The notes: generated by a model not told the origin, from the letters alone. 64,000 bases of DNA from JAGDZR01 sp049115695 (GCA_049115695.1 JAGDZR010000005.1:1-64000), one strand, 5' to 3'; shown: positions 52,806-63,650, counted from the first letter of the stretch. Numbers and translations are program-made.

Positions 52806-55031
52806 ATGAACAAGATAATTGTAGTTGCTGTAGTCACTTTTATGTCTCTGGCTGGATTCGCACAAAATGGTGCAAACCTTCAGGACACTTATCAAATTAG
52901 CATTACGGCGACATCAGAAGAGATTAATATTGATGGAGAACTGGATGAGGCGGTGTGGGCAAATGCCCAGGTGGCTACAGATTTCTGGTACAGTTTTCCT
53001 GTCGATGACAAGCGTGCGGAAGATATCAATAGAACAGAGGTGCAGCTCACCTATGATGACGAATTCATTTATTTGGCTGCTAAATGCTATGGAGTTGGAC
53101 CGTATGTGGTACAATCTTTAAAACGGGACAATCCGGCAATGTGGCGAGGTGATGCATTTGCGATCGTACTTGATCCTGTCAATGAAAGAACGAATGGCTT
53201 TGTGTTTGCTACTAATCCTGCGGGTGTACAAAGCGAGTCCTTGATCACGGGTCAAACCGGCCGCAGAGGATCACAAGGTTCATCGGGGATGAATACAGCT
53301 TGGGATAACAAGTGGTATGTTGATTCTAAGACTTACGAAAATTACTGGACGGTTGAAATGGCGATCCCCTTCAAGAGTTTAAGGTTCGGGGATAAGCAAC
53401 GCTGGGGTATCAATTTTGTAAGAAGTGAGATGAAAACCAATGCGTACCATACCTGGTCGCCGGTACCTGTACAATTCAGGGGTGTTGACTTGGGTTATAC
53501 AGGTGTCATGAATTGGGACAAAGCTCCAAAGAAGACAAAAAAGAACATATCCGTTATTCCATATGCACTTGGATCCGGATACAAAGATATTGAGGAGGGT
53601 GAGGAGCTGGATTTGAGAGGGAGAGTCGGAGCTGATGCTAAAGTAGCCATAACATCCGGTCTGAATTTGGATGTGACCGTCAATCCGGATTTTTCGCAGG
53701 TAGATGTAGATCAGCAAGTAACTAATCTCAATACGTTTAGTGTTCGTTTCCCTGAAAGGAGATTATTCTTTTTGGAGAATTCAGATATTTTCAGCGATTT
53801 TGGCATTCCTCCTTTGAGGCCATTTTTCTCAAGAAGGATTGGCTTGGATGAAGATGCCAATACCATTCCCATACTTTTTGGAGCAAGGCTGAGTGGTAAT
53901 GTCAATAAAAACCTGAGAATAGGGGTCATGAATATGCAAACTGGTGAAGATGTAAACCCTGGAAACAATTACACTTCTATGGCATTTCACCAACGTGTTT
54001 TTGGCAGGTCAGTGGTAAAAGGGTACATGCATAATCGACAGGCGTTCGTTGAAGGAGAATCACAGTCCGATGATTATAATCGAATGGGTGGTTTAGAATA
54101 CCAATACCGATCTGTAGACGGTAAATGGGAGGCGTTTGGAGGTGGAGGTCTCTCTTATACAGATGTTTGGAGCACAGAAAATTATTTCTACAAAATTGGA
54201 GGAGGATACGAAGGAAGGGCATTTAGTTGGTATGCCAACATATCAGGACTAGGTGACGGATACATTGCCGATCTAGGATTTATGCCCCGAAAAACGCATT
54301 ATGATGCAATTAGGGATACGACTTTTGAGATAGGTCTCAATCATTGGTACTCCAGAATAGGGTATACCATTTACCCTGAAAATCCAGCTATTAATCAGCA
54401 TCGATTTGGCATAACCAGCATTGCAGATCTCACGACAACTGGAAAATGGATCAATCATCAGCTTTCAGGATCTTATAACATGTCAATGAATAATTCAAGT
54501 CAATTGTCTGTGGAGGCTTCACATAACGACAAAGAACTTATATATCCGTTTGCTTTTACAGATGGTGAACCCTTACCTGCAGGTACTTATAGTTATAACT
54601 CTGCGGAGATTACATACAGGTCAGACTCTAGAAGAATATTTTCCTTCGAAGGAGGCATCATGACTGGAGGTTTTTACAATGGGAATATTTTCAGCTATGG
54701 AGTGGGCGCTAATTTGAGGGTGCAGCCATGGGGGAATTTCTCGATGAATTTCGAACAAAATAATTTGAGATTCCCGAGCCCATATGGTAGTGAAAAATTA
54801 CTATTGATTGGCCCGAAAGCTGAAGTGAATTTCTCCAGGAATATGTTCTGGACAACATTTCTTCAATATAACACGCAACGGGACAATTTTAATATCAATA
54901 GCCGATTTCAATGGAGGTACTTGCCTATGTCAGATTTGTTTATTGTCTATTCTGATAACTATGCCGTTGAGCAGTGGGGACCTAAAAACAGAGGATTGGT
55001 TATTAAGCTGAATTATTGGCTTAATCTTTAA
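52806..55031 (+). CDS. DUF5916 outer-membrane protein with CBM9-like N-terminus
   Basis: 741 residues from ATG 52806 (signal MNKIIVVAVVTFMSLAGFAQ). An N-terminal CBM9/DOMON-like beta sandwich (about 30-210: ITATSEEINIDGELDEAVW, YDDEFIYLAAKCYG, WTVEMAIPFKSL) is followed by a DUF5916 barrel-like region (VNPDFSQVDVDQQVTNLNTF, RFPERRLFFLENSDIF) ending in a terminal aromatic strand (NYWLNL). Common in Bacteroidetes; function unknown, probably an outer-membrane protein. The last 11 bases overlap the response regulator on the other strand. Confidence 0.88.
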   Translation: MNKIIVVAVVTFMSLAGFAQNGANLQDTYQISITATSEEINIDGELDEAVWANAQVATDFWYSFPVDDKRAEDINRTEVQLTYDDEFIYLAAKCYGVGPYVVQSLKRDNPAMWRGDAFAIVLDPVNERTNGFVFATNPAGVQSESLITGQTGRRGSQGSSGMNTAWDNKWYVDSKTYENYWTVEMAIPFKSLRFGDKQRWGINFVRSEMKTNAYHTWSPVPVQFRGVDLGYTGVMNWDKAPKKTKKNISVIPYALGSGYKDIEEGEELDLRGRVGADAKVAITSGLNLDVTVNPDFSQVDVDQQVTNLNTFSVRFPERRLFFLENSDIFSDFGIPPLRPFFSRRIGLDEDANTIPILFGARLSGNVNKNLRIGVMNMQTGEDVNPGNNYTSMAFHQRVFGRSVVKGYMHNRQAFVEGESQSDDYNRMGGLEYQYRSVDGKWEAFGGGGLSYTDVWSTENYFYKIGGGYEGRAFSWYANISGLGDGYIADLGFMPRKTHYDAIRDTTFEIGLNHWYSRIGYTIYPENPAINQHRFGITSIADLTTTGKWINHQLSGSYNMSMNNSSQLSVEASHNDKELIYPFAFTDGEPLPAGTYSYNSAEITYRSDSRRIFSFEGGIMTGGFYNGNIFSYGVGANLRVQPWGNFSMNFEQNNLRFPSPYGSEKLLLIGPKAEVNFSRNMFWTTFLQYNTQRDNFNINSRFQWRYLPMSDLFIVYSDNYAVEQWGPKNRGLVIKLNYWLNL

Positions 55032-55392
55032 GTGTCTTATGCACAATATCGATCAACCAGGGAATGTTGACAGGTTTCTGTGCAAATTGAATGATTACTC
55101 CCTGTTTCATAAGTTTAACTATTTCATCTGATTTGTCGTATCCTGTTAGTACAATGATCTTGGAGTCAGGAGTTACCTGATGTGCTTCTTTAATAAAAGC
55201 AGTGCCATCAATTTTGGGCATGTTGAGATCCGTGATGATCAAATGAAAAACTTGTTGCTGTAAATAATCTAACCCTTGTTGACCATCTTCGGCGCAGGTT
55301 ACCTGATAATCATTTTCTAATAAAATTTCCAAATTCATTCGATTGGGCCATTCGTCATCAACGATTAGAATGTGCTTTGGGTCAGACTTCAT
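55021..55392 (-). CDS. single-domain response regulator (REC)
   Basis: 123 residues from the ATG at 55390-55392. Complete receiver domain: acidic pair in VDDEWPN, phospho-acceptor Asp in IITDLNMP, Thr in VLTGY, Lys in QKPVN. No output domain. Its start overlaps the end of the degraded sensor kinase gene by 11 bases, so the kinase was probably its partner. A second receiver gene lies at 59880. Confidence 0.9.
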   Translation of the reverse strand: MKSDPKHILIVDDEWPNRMNLEILLENDYQVTCAEDGQQGLDYLQQQVFHLIITDLNMPKIDGTAFIKEAHQVTPDSKIIVLTGYDKSDEIVKLMKQGVIIQFAQKPVNIPWLIDIVHKTLKD

Positions 55393-57276
55393 CTGTAGCT
55401 CTTTGAAATTCAAGTGAAACAGTCGTGCCAGTATTTACCTCTGAGTCATAGCTGATATGTGCATCGTGATCCAGAATAATCTGATGAACAATCGATAGTC
55501 CAAGCCCAACCCCTTCTCCAGGATCTTTAGTGGTGAAAAAAGGGTCAAATATTTTTAATTTGTCCTCCTTGTTGATTTCGATCCCATTGTCTTTAATTTT
55601 TATCACATAAAAATCTTTATGCTTTTTTAGATCAATGATGATCTTACCATTTTCTCCTAGCGCATGAATTGCATTCATAATGATGTTGTTAAACACCTGG
55701 TAAAGCTGCCCCTCATTGCCAATGATCATTAGTTGATCATTAATCTTTTTTTCTAAAACGACTTTATTGTGGATTTCATGCCTGAGAAGAATCAACGTTT
55801 CATCAATTATTTTATTCAGGTCTACCCGTCCCTTAGATTTTTGATCTGCTTGATTAAAGTTATTTAGACTTCTTACAATATTGACGATTCGATCTATTCC
55901 TGAATTCATATTGCTGATGATCTCATCGTAGCTCATGGCATCATTCTGAGATGACTCGTGAAATGTCATTTTTAGGATTTCAGTTCCGGACTTAATGAAG
56001 TTAAGGGGATTGTTGATCTCGTGAGCAACGCCGGATACCTAGGTTCCAAGAGAAGCCATTTTTTCAGATTGAATCAGTTGATCTTGCATCAATTCAATTT
56101 CATGGATCTTATTACTCAAAACTTCTTTCTGTAGCTGAAGATCATGATTGACGCTGTTGAGCTCTTCATTAGAGCTCATTAGTTCACTGTTGAGTGTTGT
56201 GATTTTGTCGGTATATTATCGACGTTTTATGATCCAGTAGATGGTGGTGAGTAAAAGTAGTCCGATGAGCATGAGTGTGGTGATTGTCAGCGCAATAGTA
56301 TTTTGCTGATCCTCGATCATCTTTTCTTTTGTAGACAAAAGTTTTTGATTGTCAGAAATGGTTTGATTTAGGTCAATACTGGCAGTTATCAAATTATCTA
56401 AGTCTTTTTTCCTTTCATCAATTAAATCCAGGATATTAGTCATTTCCAGCGATTGCTGCTTGATGACAGTTTGCTGTTGCAAAATGTTGGCATCCTGCTC
56501 GCTAATAGTGGTAAGTTGATCTCGTAACTCTAAACGGTGCTGAGCTATTTGATTATTAACCAGATGGAGTTGATTTTCTGTTAAATTGAGCGAATCTGTT
56601 AGCTGATTGATCAAGTAATTGAGGTGTTGATTTTTTTGTTCATTGTTGATAATAGTCAACTGTAGTTCTTCGACTTTTTTTAGTGATTTTGAAATGAAGT
56701 CTTGTTGATTTTGAAGTTCCAATTCCAATTCAACGACCAGTTTTTTGATGTCTACTTCAGATCCACCATAAACCAATAGATTGGGATCTATTTCCAGATT
56801 TGCGCCAAGGATATTGTTGCGATTGACTTCAAATGAGACCAAATCTTTGGTCTCATCCAAAATGATGTTGAGCATCATAAAACTGCGTCTCGTACATTTT
56901 TCACTTACAAGAAGTGTTGGCCTATCGATATTTTGACTAAAAACAGTGCTTAATGAAGAGCAACTACTTTCGTCCAGGTATAGCATGTGATAAATACAGA
57001 GGACTTTGGCGTAGCAAATTCTAGCTGAACGGGCATTCCATGAATGATTGGTTGCTGATTTTTCAACGATGAGAGTGTTGAGCTGTCGTTCCCAATAAAT
57101 CCTATTTTGAATGTTTCCTGTGTTATCGTGTCAGGCCATTCAATATTTTCTGCAAACTTGAATAGCATGGCCATTTTTAATTTGTCATAGGTTGCTTGCG
57201 AATACCCTTGAGACAAGGTTCCAATGAATAAGATTGCGAACAGAAAATATGAATGGATTATCGGTTGCCTTTGCAC
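55382..57276 (-). pseudogene. YfiR (DUF4154)-type sensor histidine kinase, disrupted
   Basis: Reading from 57276: signal peptide and YfiR-like periplasmic domain (AMLFKFAENIEWPD), frameshift near 57005-57007 (a missing base in an A-run), rest of YfiR domain (LYLDESSCSSL, NIILDETKDLVSFEVNRNNI), long coiled coil, membrane helix near 56225-56280, a TAA stop at 56216-56218, then a TAG at 56039-56041 where the family has Leu in MASLGTxVSGVAHEINNPLN, and an intact HATPase end (IKDNGIEINKEDK, DPGEGVGLGLSIVHQ). Three lesions in one gene. The H-box follows the second stop, so no fragment has both phospho-acceptor and sensor. Confidence 0.85.
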
Positions 57277-57436
57277 TTAAATCAGCGGTTCCAGTGGTTG
57301 TAATACACCAAAGTTTGTCAAGTGTTGAAAGCGGCCTGTACGGCAATCTATTCCTCTGATTTTTCCTAATGGATATTCGATCAATCATTGTTATCTTTAT
57401 GCATAACTCACTTTTCGAATCCATGCAACATTGAAT

Positions 57437-59830
57437 ATGGGAAAGCCAACCAGTATACTAACCACTATATTTCTATGCATATTCCTCAATGGTAGCGCTC
57501 AGGTTCTTGACACATTGAGTGTTACGGATTTGGCATCAATGTCGCTCGAAGAGTTGCTCTCTGTAAAAGTTGCAACCGGGAATTTCTCAAAAATTGAAAG
57601 ACGGAAATTACCCGTGACTGTGACGGTAATTGAAAAAGATCAAATTGTCACTACCAATGCAAGAAATCTGGCCGGACTCTTAGAAATATATGTTCCTGGA
57701 TTAATTCTAATGACGCACTCTGAAGGCGACAAAATCGGTCTGAGGGGATTGATTGCTGCTGAAAACTATAAGCTGGTGTTACTGGTTAACGGTCGCAATG
57801 TTACCAACCTGGTATATGAGGGCGTCATCACAGAAATTGATATGTGGGACATGAACGATATATTGAGGGTGGAAGTGATTCGTGGACCAGGATCTGTAAC
57901 CTACGGCACTGGTGCCATGGCTGGTGTAATTAATGTGATTACTGTTGATGAATCAGCAAGTGATGAGGTTGAGGCAGGAGTGGCATATGATCCAACCTAT
58001 AGATCCAGAGGAGGAAATGTAAGGTTATCCAAATTGATCAATGACGGAAGCGTTGGAGCCTACTTTAGTTTTAGAGATACTGAAGGCCAGGAAAATCCAG
58101 ATTATTTCCGGATGAATGCTGGAGCTACAGGTAATGTGAGATACCTTGGAAAATATCCCGAAAGCCCTACACCACCACAAGCTTATCTTGCAGATGGGAG
58201 GTCTCGACCTCAGATTAAAGGGCAGTGGAATTTAACCAAAGGGAATTTTAATATCTGGTCTAGGTATACTCAATCAGGTCAAACTCACCATTTTAATCCT
58301 AAAACTATTATTACAAATAGTTCAGGAGATTCGATTGGTAATGATAATAAGCGACACGTTAGTCTAAGGTCTTTCGGACTGTTTCCTCAGTATTCCTTGA
58401 ATGTGGGAAAGGCCAAACTAAGATTCGATGGCATGTACCATTCGCAGGAGTACATAAGAACTGATTTTAGAAATACGAATTATTCTATTGATCACCCAAA
58501 TAACGCCAGGGATTATGCGTTTGCCCAACAAAGATATCAGTTAAAGGCATTGTTGGATTGGAGTATCAATGATCTAACTCAGGTGGTGACTGGATTTGAG
58601 TGGAGCACCATTGGTATCAATGCGCCCTGGGGCAAGACGAAAGATCATTTACTTGTTAGGGAAGGGACTTACATAATTAGTGACAGTACAACGAGCGTAT
58701 ATTATGCCGACCCAGAAAGTCAACTTCAAAAATCTAGGGGAGTACAGGAGGTGGGAAACGGAATCTCTATACATACATTTTCTTACCTGTTTGAATCCAA
58801 TCATACAGTTAACAAGTACCTCTCGGCACTGGTGTCTGCTCGTTTGGATAAGCCTACCTATGGGAATTTGATGTTTTCACCAAGAGTCGCCTTTTTTGGA
58901 GAAACCGCGTCGAAAGATTTCTTCAGATTGGTACTTCAACGCTCCATGAGGATGATGCCTTTGAGAGCTCATTATCTATTAGGTGTAAATGATCGGTTAA
59001 AGGAATCTCGTGATGATAGCATGTATGAAAGCATTAACAATATTGAATTAGGTTACTCTCGCGTTTTAGGCAAGTCCATATTCATCAAATCAGTAGTTTT
59101 TTATTCTCAAGAGAACGTTATTGGATTTACCGGACAGGATCTTCAAAAGCTGGGTCTCATGAGTCAGGGTGGTATGGAGGTAGAATGGATGTACAATACA
59201 GCCAATACAAAGATTGGATTCAATCATGCTTATTTAATACCCTTAGGATTTGATTTGAATGAAGAATTCAAAGATGGAACACAAAAGAATAACATTACTT
59301 TTTCAGATTATTATTATCTGATCAATCCTCCAAGATCTGTAGTGCCATTGGAGTTGACAAGCACTGGTAATAATTTGAACAATTGGTCTAATCATAGTTC
59401 CAGGTTGTTTGTTTCGCAAGATTTGATTGAAAATCGCCTGGGTATGCATTTGAATACTCGGATGTTTTATGGGTATGAGGGTTCATATGATGAGATGAGA
59501 ATGTACGAGAATGCATATGCCAATACGGTAATTCCAGCAGATTTAGAAGAGGAGTTTGCTATTCAAAGAGCTGATTTTGAACGGGAAAGGAACATATTAG
59601 AAAGTTATGACGCATATGAATTTGATTTTCGCATTAATGCATCAGTTAGTTACAAGATGCCAGTAAATGATAAGATAAAAGCCAGGTTTATCGCATACAG
59701 TGATAACATGTTAGGCAGCAATAAAAGGTATTACGTAAGTACAGGATCAAGTGGCACTGTTCCTGACCGTTTGCAGTTCATGGAAGAGCCCACTACTATT
59801 GGAGGTAGATTACTCATCAGTTTCGAGTAG
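57437..59830 (+). CDS. TonB-dependent receptor of the signalling cluster
   Basis: 797 residues from ATG 57437 (a TTG two codons earlier is in frame). Signal peptide (MGKPTSILTTIFLCIFLNGSAQ), plug domain (about 35-165: RRKLPVTVTVIEKDQI, LRGLIAAENYKLVLLVNGRNV, VIRGPGSVTYGTGAMAGVINVI) and a barrel. No N-terminal CarboxypepD domain. Divergent from the degraded YfiR-kinase gene; receptor-kinase pairs of this form occur together in several bacteria, so sensing of an imported ligand is plausible. Confidence 0.9.
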   Translation: MGKPTSILTTIFLCIFLNGSAQVLDTLSVTDLASMSLEELLSVKVATGNFSKIERRKLPVTVTVIEKDQIVTTNARNLAGLLEIYVPGLILMTHSEGDKIGLRGLIAAENYKLVLLVNGRNVTNLVYEGVITEIDMWDMNDILRVEVIRGPGSVTYGTGAMAGVINVITVDESASDEVEAGVAYDPTYRSRGGNVRLSKLINDGSVGAYFSFRDTEGQENPDYFRMNAGATGNVRYLGKYPESPTPPQAYLADGRSRPQIKGQWNLTKGNFNIWSRYTQSGQTHHFNPKTIITNSSGDSIGNDNKRHVSLRSFGLFPQYSLNVGKAKLRFDGMYHSQEYIRTDFRNTNYSIDHPNNARDYAFAQQRYQLKALLDWSINDLTQVVTGFEWSTIGINAPWGKTKDHLLVREGTYIISDSTTSVYYADPESQLQKSRGVQEVGNGISIHTFSYLFESNHTVNKYLSALVSARLDKPTYGNLMFSPRVAFFGETASKDFFRLVLQRSMRMMPLRAHYLLGVNDRLKESRDDSMYESINNIELGYSRVLGKSIFIKSVVFYSQENVIGFTGQDLQKLGLMSQGGMEVEWMYNTANTKIGFNHAYLIPLGFDLNEEFKDGTQKNNITFSDYYYLINPPRSVVPLELTSTGNNLNNWSNHSSRLFVSQDLIENRLGMHLNTRMFYGYEGSYDEMRMYENAYANTVIPADLEEEFAIQRADFERERNILESYDAYEFDFRINASVSYKMPVNDKIKARFIAYSDNMLGSNKRYYVSTGSSGTVPDRLQFMEEPTTIGGRLLISFE

Positions 59831-59879
59831 ATTTCATTTTCTTGAATATTGATGAGCTTGGATAAATTGAATAGCCAGG

Positions 59880-60254
59880 ATGAGTATGAAGCCAACAATA
59901 CTTTATGTCGACGATGAATTTATCAACCTGGAATTTTTCAGGGTAACGTTTATCGATCTGTTCGAGGTGTTAATTGCTGAAAGTGGGGAGGAGGGTTTGG
60001 AAGCCCTTCAGGATCACCCTGAAATTAGCGCTGTTATCTCCGATATTAGAATGCCTGAAATGGACGGAATTGAATTCATTCGAAGAGCACGTGAATTAAA
60101 TGATCAGATTCCGTACTACATTATAACAGGATATAGCTTGAATTCGGAGATGGATGAATTATTAAAGCAACATATCATTAAAGGTTTTTATCAGAAGCCC
60201 TACTCAACAGAACTTATTGCTAAAGAGTTGCTTCAAGTACTCAAGAAGCAGTAG
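59880..60254 (+). CDS. single-domain response regulator (REC)
   Basis: 124 residues. Receiver domain with VDDEFIN, ISDIRMPEMDG (phospho-acceptor Asp), IITGY and YQKPYS; all catalytic residues present. Starts 49 bases after the TonB receptor, probably co-transcribed. It has no output domain, so it must act by protein contact. Related to the REC at 55021 in layout but clearly different in sequence. Confidence 0.9.
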   Translation: MSMKPTILYVDDEFINLEFFRVTFIDLFEVLIAESGEEGLEALQDHPEISAVISDIRMPEMDGIEFIRRARELNDQIPYYIITGYSLNSEMDELLKQHIIKGFYQKPYSTELIAKELLQVLKKQ

Positions 60255-60260
60255 AGATTA

Positions 60261-61805
60261 CTAGATTACAAAGCCTTCCATTACCTCATCAAGGGCATTG
60301 GCACGTTGATCGAGAAGTTCAGCTGTAGTAGACATATTGTTGGCAATGGACGCCATTTTTTGAGATGAATTATTGAATTCCTGAACTGACGAATTGATTT
60401 GTTCACTACTGGCTTGTTGCTCTTTTGAGGATTGCTCAATTTGATTTGCCAGCTTTGAGTTTGTCTTTAAGCGATCGGCTACATCATCAACTTTCAATTT
60501 TGTATTTGATGAAGTGTCCAGGCATTCTTTAGCCAGAAGACTAATTTTGGTGGCAGCCTCCTTACTTCTATCGGCCAATGCTCTCACATCCTGAGCCACC
60601 ACTGCAAATCCCTTCCCTCGTTCACCTGCATTCGCTGCTTCGATGAAAGCATTGATGGCTAGTAAATTTGTTTGACCACTGATATCTTCGATTTCTTTCA
60701 CTCGTTCAGATATTTCCATGATTTTGTCGACAGTACTTACCATTAATTCCTGAGCTTCGCTCATAGAGCTTTCAGAAGTTCTAATGTTATTTGCTGACCC
60801 TGAGGCATTTTCAGTAGACATATTGATTGTCGCCGACATCTCTTCTATACTTGCTGCAATCTCTTCTGAGCTTGCCGCCTGATTATTTGAAGAGTCTGCA
60901 ATGGTTTCTGACATTTGCATAATCTCTGCGCTCGATTGCTTGAGATTTTTCGCATTCTGATTCAATGTTCTGATAATCACACCGAAGCTTTCTCTTAGCT
61001 GATTGAGTTGATAGCCCGTTTCGCCATATTCATCTTTGGTAGCCAAGTACAGATCTTGGTCGAGTTGTTTTTGCCCTAACCTTTTAATTTGCTTGGCAAG
61101 AATTCTAATAGAAATAAGAGATCGATCTACAATGAAAAATATGGGGAGCATCTGCAATACCGCAATGATTATTGTAAGGCCTATCAATCGATAAAGAATC
61201 AATGTAAGTGAAAGACCGTATTCGGGGAATTCAGTAAATCTCCATAGCAAGGTGTAGATCGAAATCACAATTAGTCCTAAACCACCCACTACGGCAATAA
61301 TACCAATCGCTCTTGCCTTCAAGTTGAGTGAAAAGCTGGGAACATATTTTCTCGGAATGTAGCGTACTACATACTCCAGAGAGAGATGAAACCTATAAAA
61401 TAGAGTGGCATAACCCATGAGGTTAGAAATAGCAAGTGTTGAAATAAGAAGTATGAGATTCTTACCTTCTCCACCCAGGACCACTGCTGTTGGATAAACT
61501 AATGCCATGTGGGCGATCATAAGGAAGGCAAGCTCAAGTAATGCTTTTTTAAAGTACTTACTAGCACTTTTATAGTCTTTCTTTTCAGTAGCTCTGTAAA
61601 GTTGACTGACTGAACGATGTGTGAGTGTTACGGGTAAAACTACAAAAGGTAGTGTCAGAAGATAAAATTGCCAATCTCTCAATGCTGAGCCAAGCATGGC
61701 GACTGTTAGCGTCGTGCTCAGCAGGCATAACCCTATAATAACCAATTGGGGAAGCAAGAAGGAAATCAATGCAATTCCGTTCAGTACAAAGTGTGCTTTT
61801 TTCAT
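60261..61805 (-). CDS. methyl-accepting chemotaxis-like protein with membrane-embedded N-terminus
   Basis: 514 residues from the ATG at 61803-61805; the frame extends to 61922 but that would add 39 residues before the first membrane helix. About six membrane helices (to ~225), a HAMP-like linker, then an MCP signalling coiled coil with tip EIEDISGQTNLLAINAFIEA and AGERGKGFAVVAQDVRALADRS. No periplasmic ligand-binding domain. Clear paralogue of the gene at 62118, sharing LWRYTEFPEYG. Confidence 0.88.
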   Translation of the reverse strand: MKKAHFVLNGIALISFLLPQLVIIGLCLLSTTLTVAMLGSALRDWQFYLLTLPFVVLPVTLTHRSVSQLYRATEKKDYKSASKYFKKALLELAFLMIAHMALVYPTAVVLGGEGKNLILLISTLAISNLMGYATLFYRFHLSLEYVVRYIPRKYVPSFSLNLKARAIGIIAVVGGLGLIVISIYTLLWRFTEFPEYGLSLTLILYRLIGLTIIIAVLQMLPIFFIVDRSLISIRILAKQIKRLGQKQLDQDLYLATKDEYGETGYQLNQLRESFGVIIRTLNQNAKNLKQSSAEIMQMSETIADSSNNQAASSEEIAASIEEMSATINMSTENASGSANNIRTSESSMSEAQELMVSTVDKIMEISERVKEIEDISGQTNLLAINAFIEAANAGERGKGFAVVAQDVRALADRSKEAATKISLLAKECLDTSSNTKLKVDDVADRLKTNSKLANQIEQSSKEQQASSEQINSSVQEFNNSSQKMASIANNMSTTAELLDQRANALDEVMEGFVI

Positions 61806-62117
61806 AATGACATGCCGAAAGAGTAAAATTAGCTGAACTAGAGTCTTGCTGGAGTTAGAATTCTCATGAATGGGTATTTTATAGGTTGAAAAGGCCCTTT
61901 TAAAGTTAAATGTCCTAATCAATCAAAAAAGGCTTACGGTTGTTATTAGAACTTAAACTAGGGGATCATGCGATCCAGATTTTCGCGGTAAGCGATTCAA
62001 AGACGTTGATGAGGCCGAGAATTGGTTTGCCCCGATTTGCTCCAATTAACTTGATATAGTCAAAATACTTTGAAAATAAATGTATTTGAATGAGCTACGC
62101 CATGTTTATTGGAGTGC

Positions 62118-63650
62118 TCAGAGTTTAAAGTCCTTGGTGGACATCTCAAGATTTTTAGCTTTATCGGCAAGTTCATTTGATGTAGCAGCTAACTCCTCAG
62201 CAGAAGTCGCCATTTGCTGAGAGGAGTTGTTAAAGGTCTGAACGGAGGCGTTGATTTGCTCACTACTTTGTTGCTGTTCCTTGGACGCCTCTTCTATTTG
62301 AAAGGCTAGATCAGATGACTCTTTAATCTTAACTACGACATCATCAATTTTTAATTTAGTATCGGTTGAGCTATTGAGACTTTCCTTTGCCATTCTGGTG
62401 ATTTCATATGCCGCTTCCTTACTTCTGTCGGCCAAGTCTCTAACATCCCTCGCAACAACTGCAAATCCCTTACCATGCTCTCCGGCGTTCGCTGCTTCAA
62501 TAAATGCATTAATTGCCAATAAATTCGTCTGACCAGCAATGTCCTCAATCTCCTTAACTTTTTCAGAAATTGATAAAATATTTTTAAGCGTTTGGTCCAT
62601 TAGCGCTTGACCTTGGATCATGTATTCCGCAGATATTTTATTGTTTGCTGCAGACTTAGTTGCATTTTCTGTAGACATTGCGATGTTGGCTGACATTTCC
62701 TCAACGCTAGCCGCAATTTCTTCTGAGCTAGCTGCCTGATTGCTACTCGCATCTGAAATTGCTCCAGACATGCCACTGAGTTCTGTACTTGAGTTCTTCA
62801 AGTAGTGGTTGTTTTCTCGTAACTTTTTCAGGACGGATCTGAAATTCTCGTTCATTGCGTTCAAATATTCTCCAGCAAGTCCGAATTCATCTCTTGAACT
62901 GATATTTGAATGATCTTTTAAATCTTTATTGCTCAGGTGAATGATAAAATGGGTCATTTGTTGAAGTCGGGCTGAAAAATTACTTCCAAGCATCGCCAAT
63001 GGAATGATGATAAAGGCAACTATTCCAATAGAAATGACAGTGAGCCTAATCATTATCGTGTCAGTGGTTATCCCGTATTCCGGAAATTCGGTATATCTCC
63101 ATAGCAAGCTGCTGATCGATGAAATGAGTAAACCTGTTCCTCCAATAGCAATGAACGAAGAGATACCCAGGAATTTTGACTTTACGTGACTAGTATATGT
63201 TGAGGCCATTGGTGTTCCCTCAAATAAGCTGTCCAGCGTATTTGTCCACTGAATTAAAACAGGGATAGACGAAATCAATATAAATGCCACCGAATTGACC
63301 GTTGCGTATATCACTTCTTGGGTGAGAGATCCTACACTAAGCGCGATAGGTATTGCTAATAAGCCGTAGCAAACGACGGAGATGAAAAATATTTTGTAGG
63401 TGGATTTGTACATTTTCCCAAACTGTGCATACTGCTTTGATTCACTCAACTGCAATAGCTTTTGAACCCTTCTTTTGATGATGAATACTAACCCTGCCAT
63501 ATATGGAAGGGCTAGCACCGGAGTTACCCATGAAGTGAGAACAGAGACAACTCGATCCGCTGGAATAGAAAGGTTATATTGACCAATAAAGACAACAATA
63601 ATCGCAGGAGCAATAAGTGGAATCAGTGTGTAGGTGACGAGTTTTTTCAT
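62118..63650 (-). CDS. methyl-accepting chemotaxis-like protein (second tandem copy)
   Basis: 510 residues. Six membrane helices in the first ~222 residues, HAMP-like segment, and an MCP signalling domain with EIEDIAGQTNLLAINAFIEA and AGEHGKGFAVVARDVRDLADRS. ASSNQAASSEEIAAS near residue 300 is a likely methylation helix. Like its neighbour, it lacks a periplasmic sensor domain. No CheA, CheW, CheR or CheB genes lie in the window. Confidence 0.88.
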   Translation of the reverse strand: MKKLVTYTLIPLIAPAIIVVFIGQYNLSIPADRVVSVLTSWVTPVLALPYMAGLVFIIKRRVQKLLQLSESKQYAQFGKMYKSTYKIFFISVVCYGLLAIPIALSVGSLTQEVIYATVNSVAFILISSIPVLIQWTNTLDSLFEGTPMASTYTSHVKSKFLGISSFIAIGGTGLLISSISSLLWRYTEFPEYGITTDTIMIRLTVISIGIVAFIIIPLAMLGSNFSARLQQMTHFIIHLSNKDLKDHSNISSRDEFGLAGEYLNAMNENFRSVLKKLRENNHYLKNSSTELSGMSGAISDASSNQAASSEEIAASVEEMSANIAMSTENATKSAANNKISAEYMIQGQALMDQTLKNILSISEKVKEIEDIAGQTNLLAINAFIEAANAGEHGKGFAVVARDVRDLADRSKEAAYEITRMAKESLNSSTDTKLKIDDVVVKIKESSDLAFQIEEASKEQQQSSEQINASVQTFNNSSQQMATSAEELAATSNELADKAKNLEMSTKDFKL

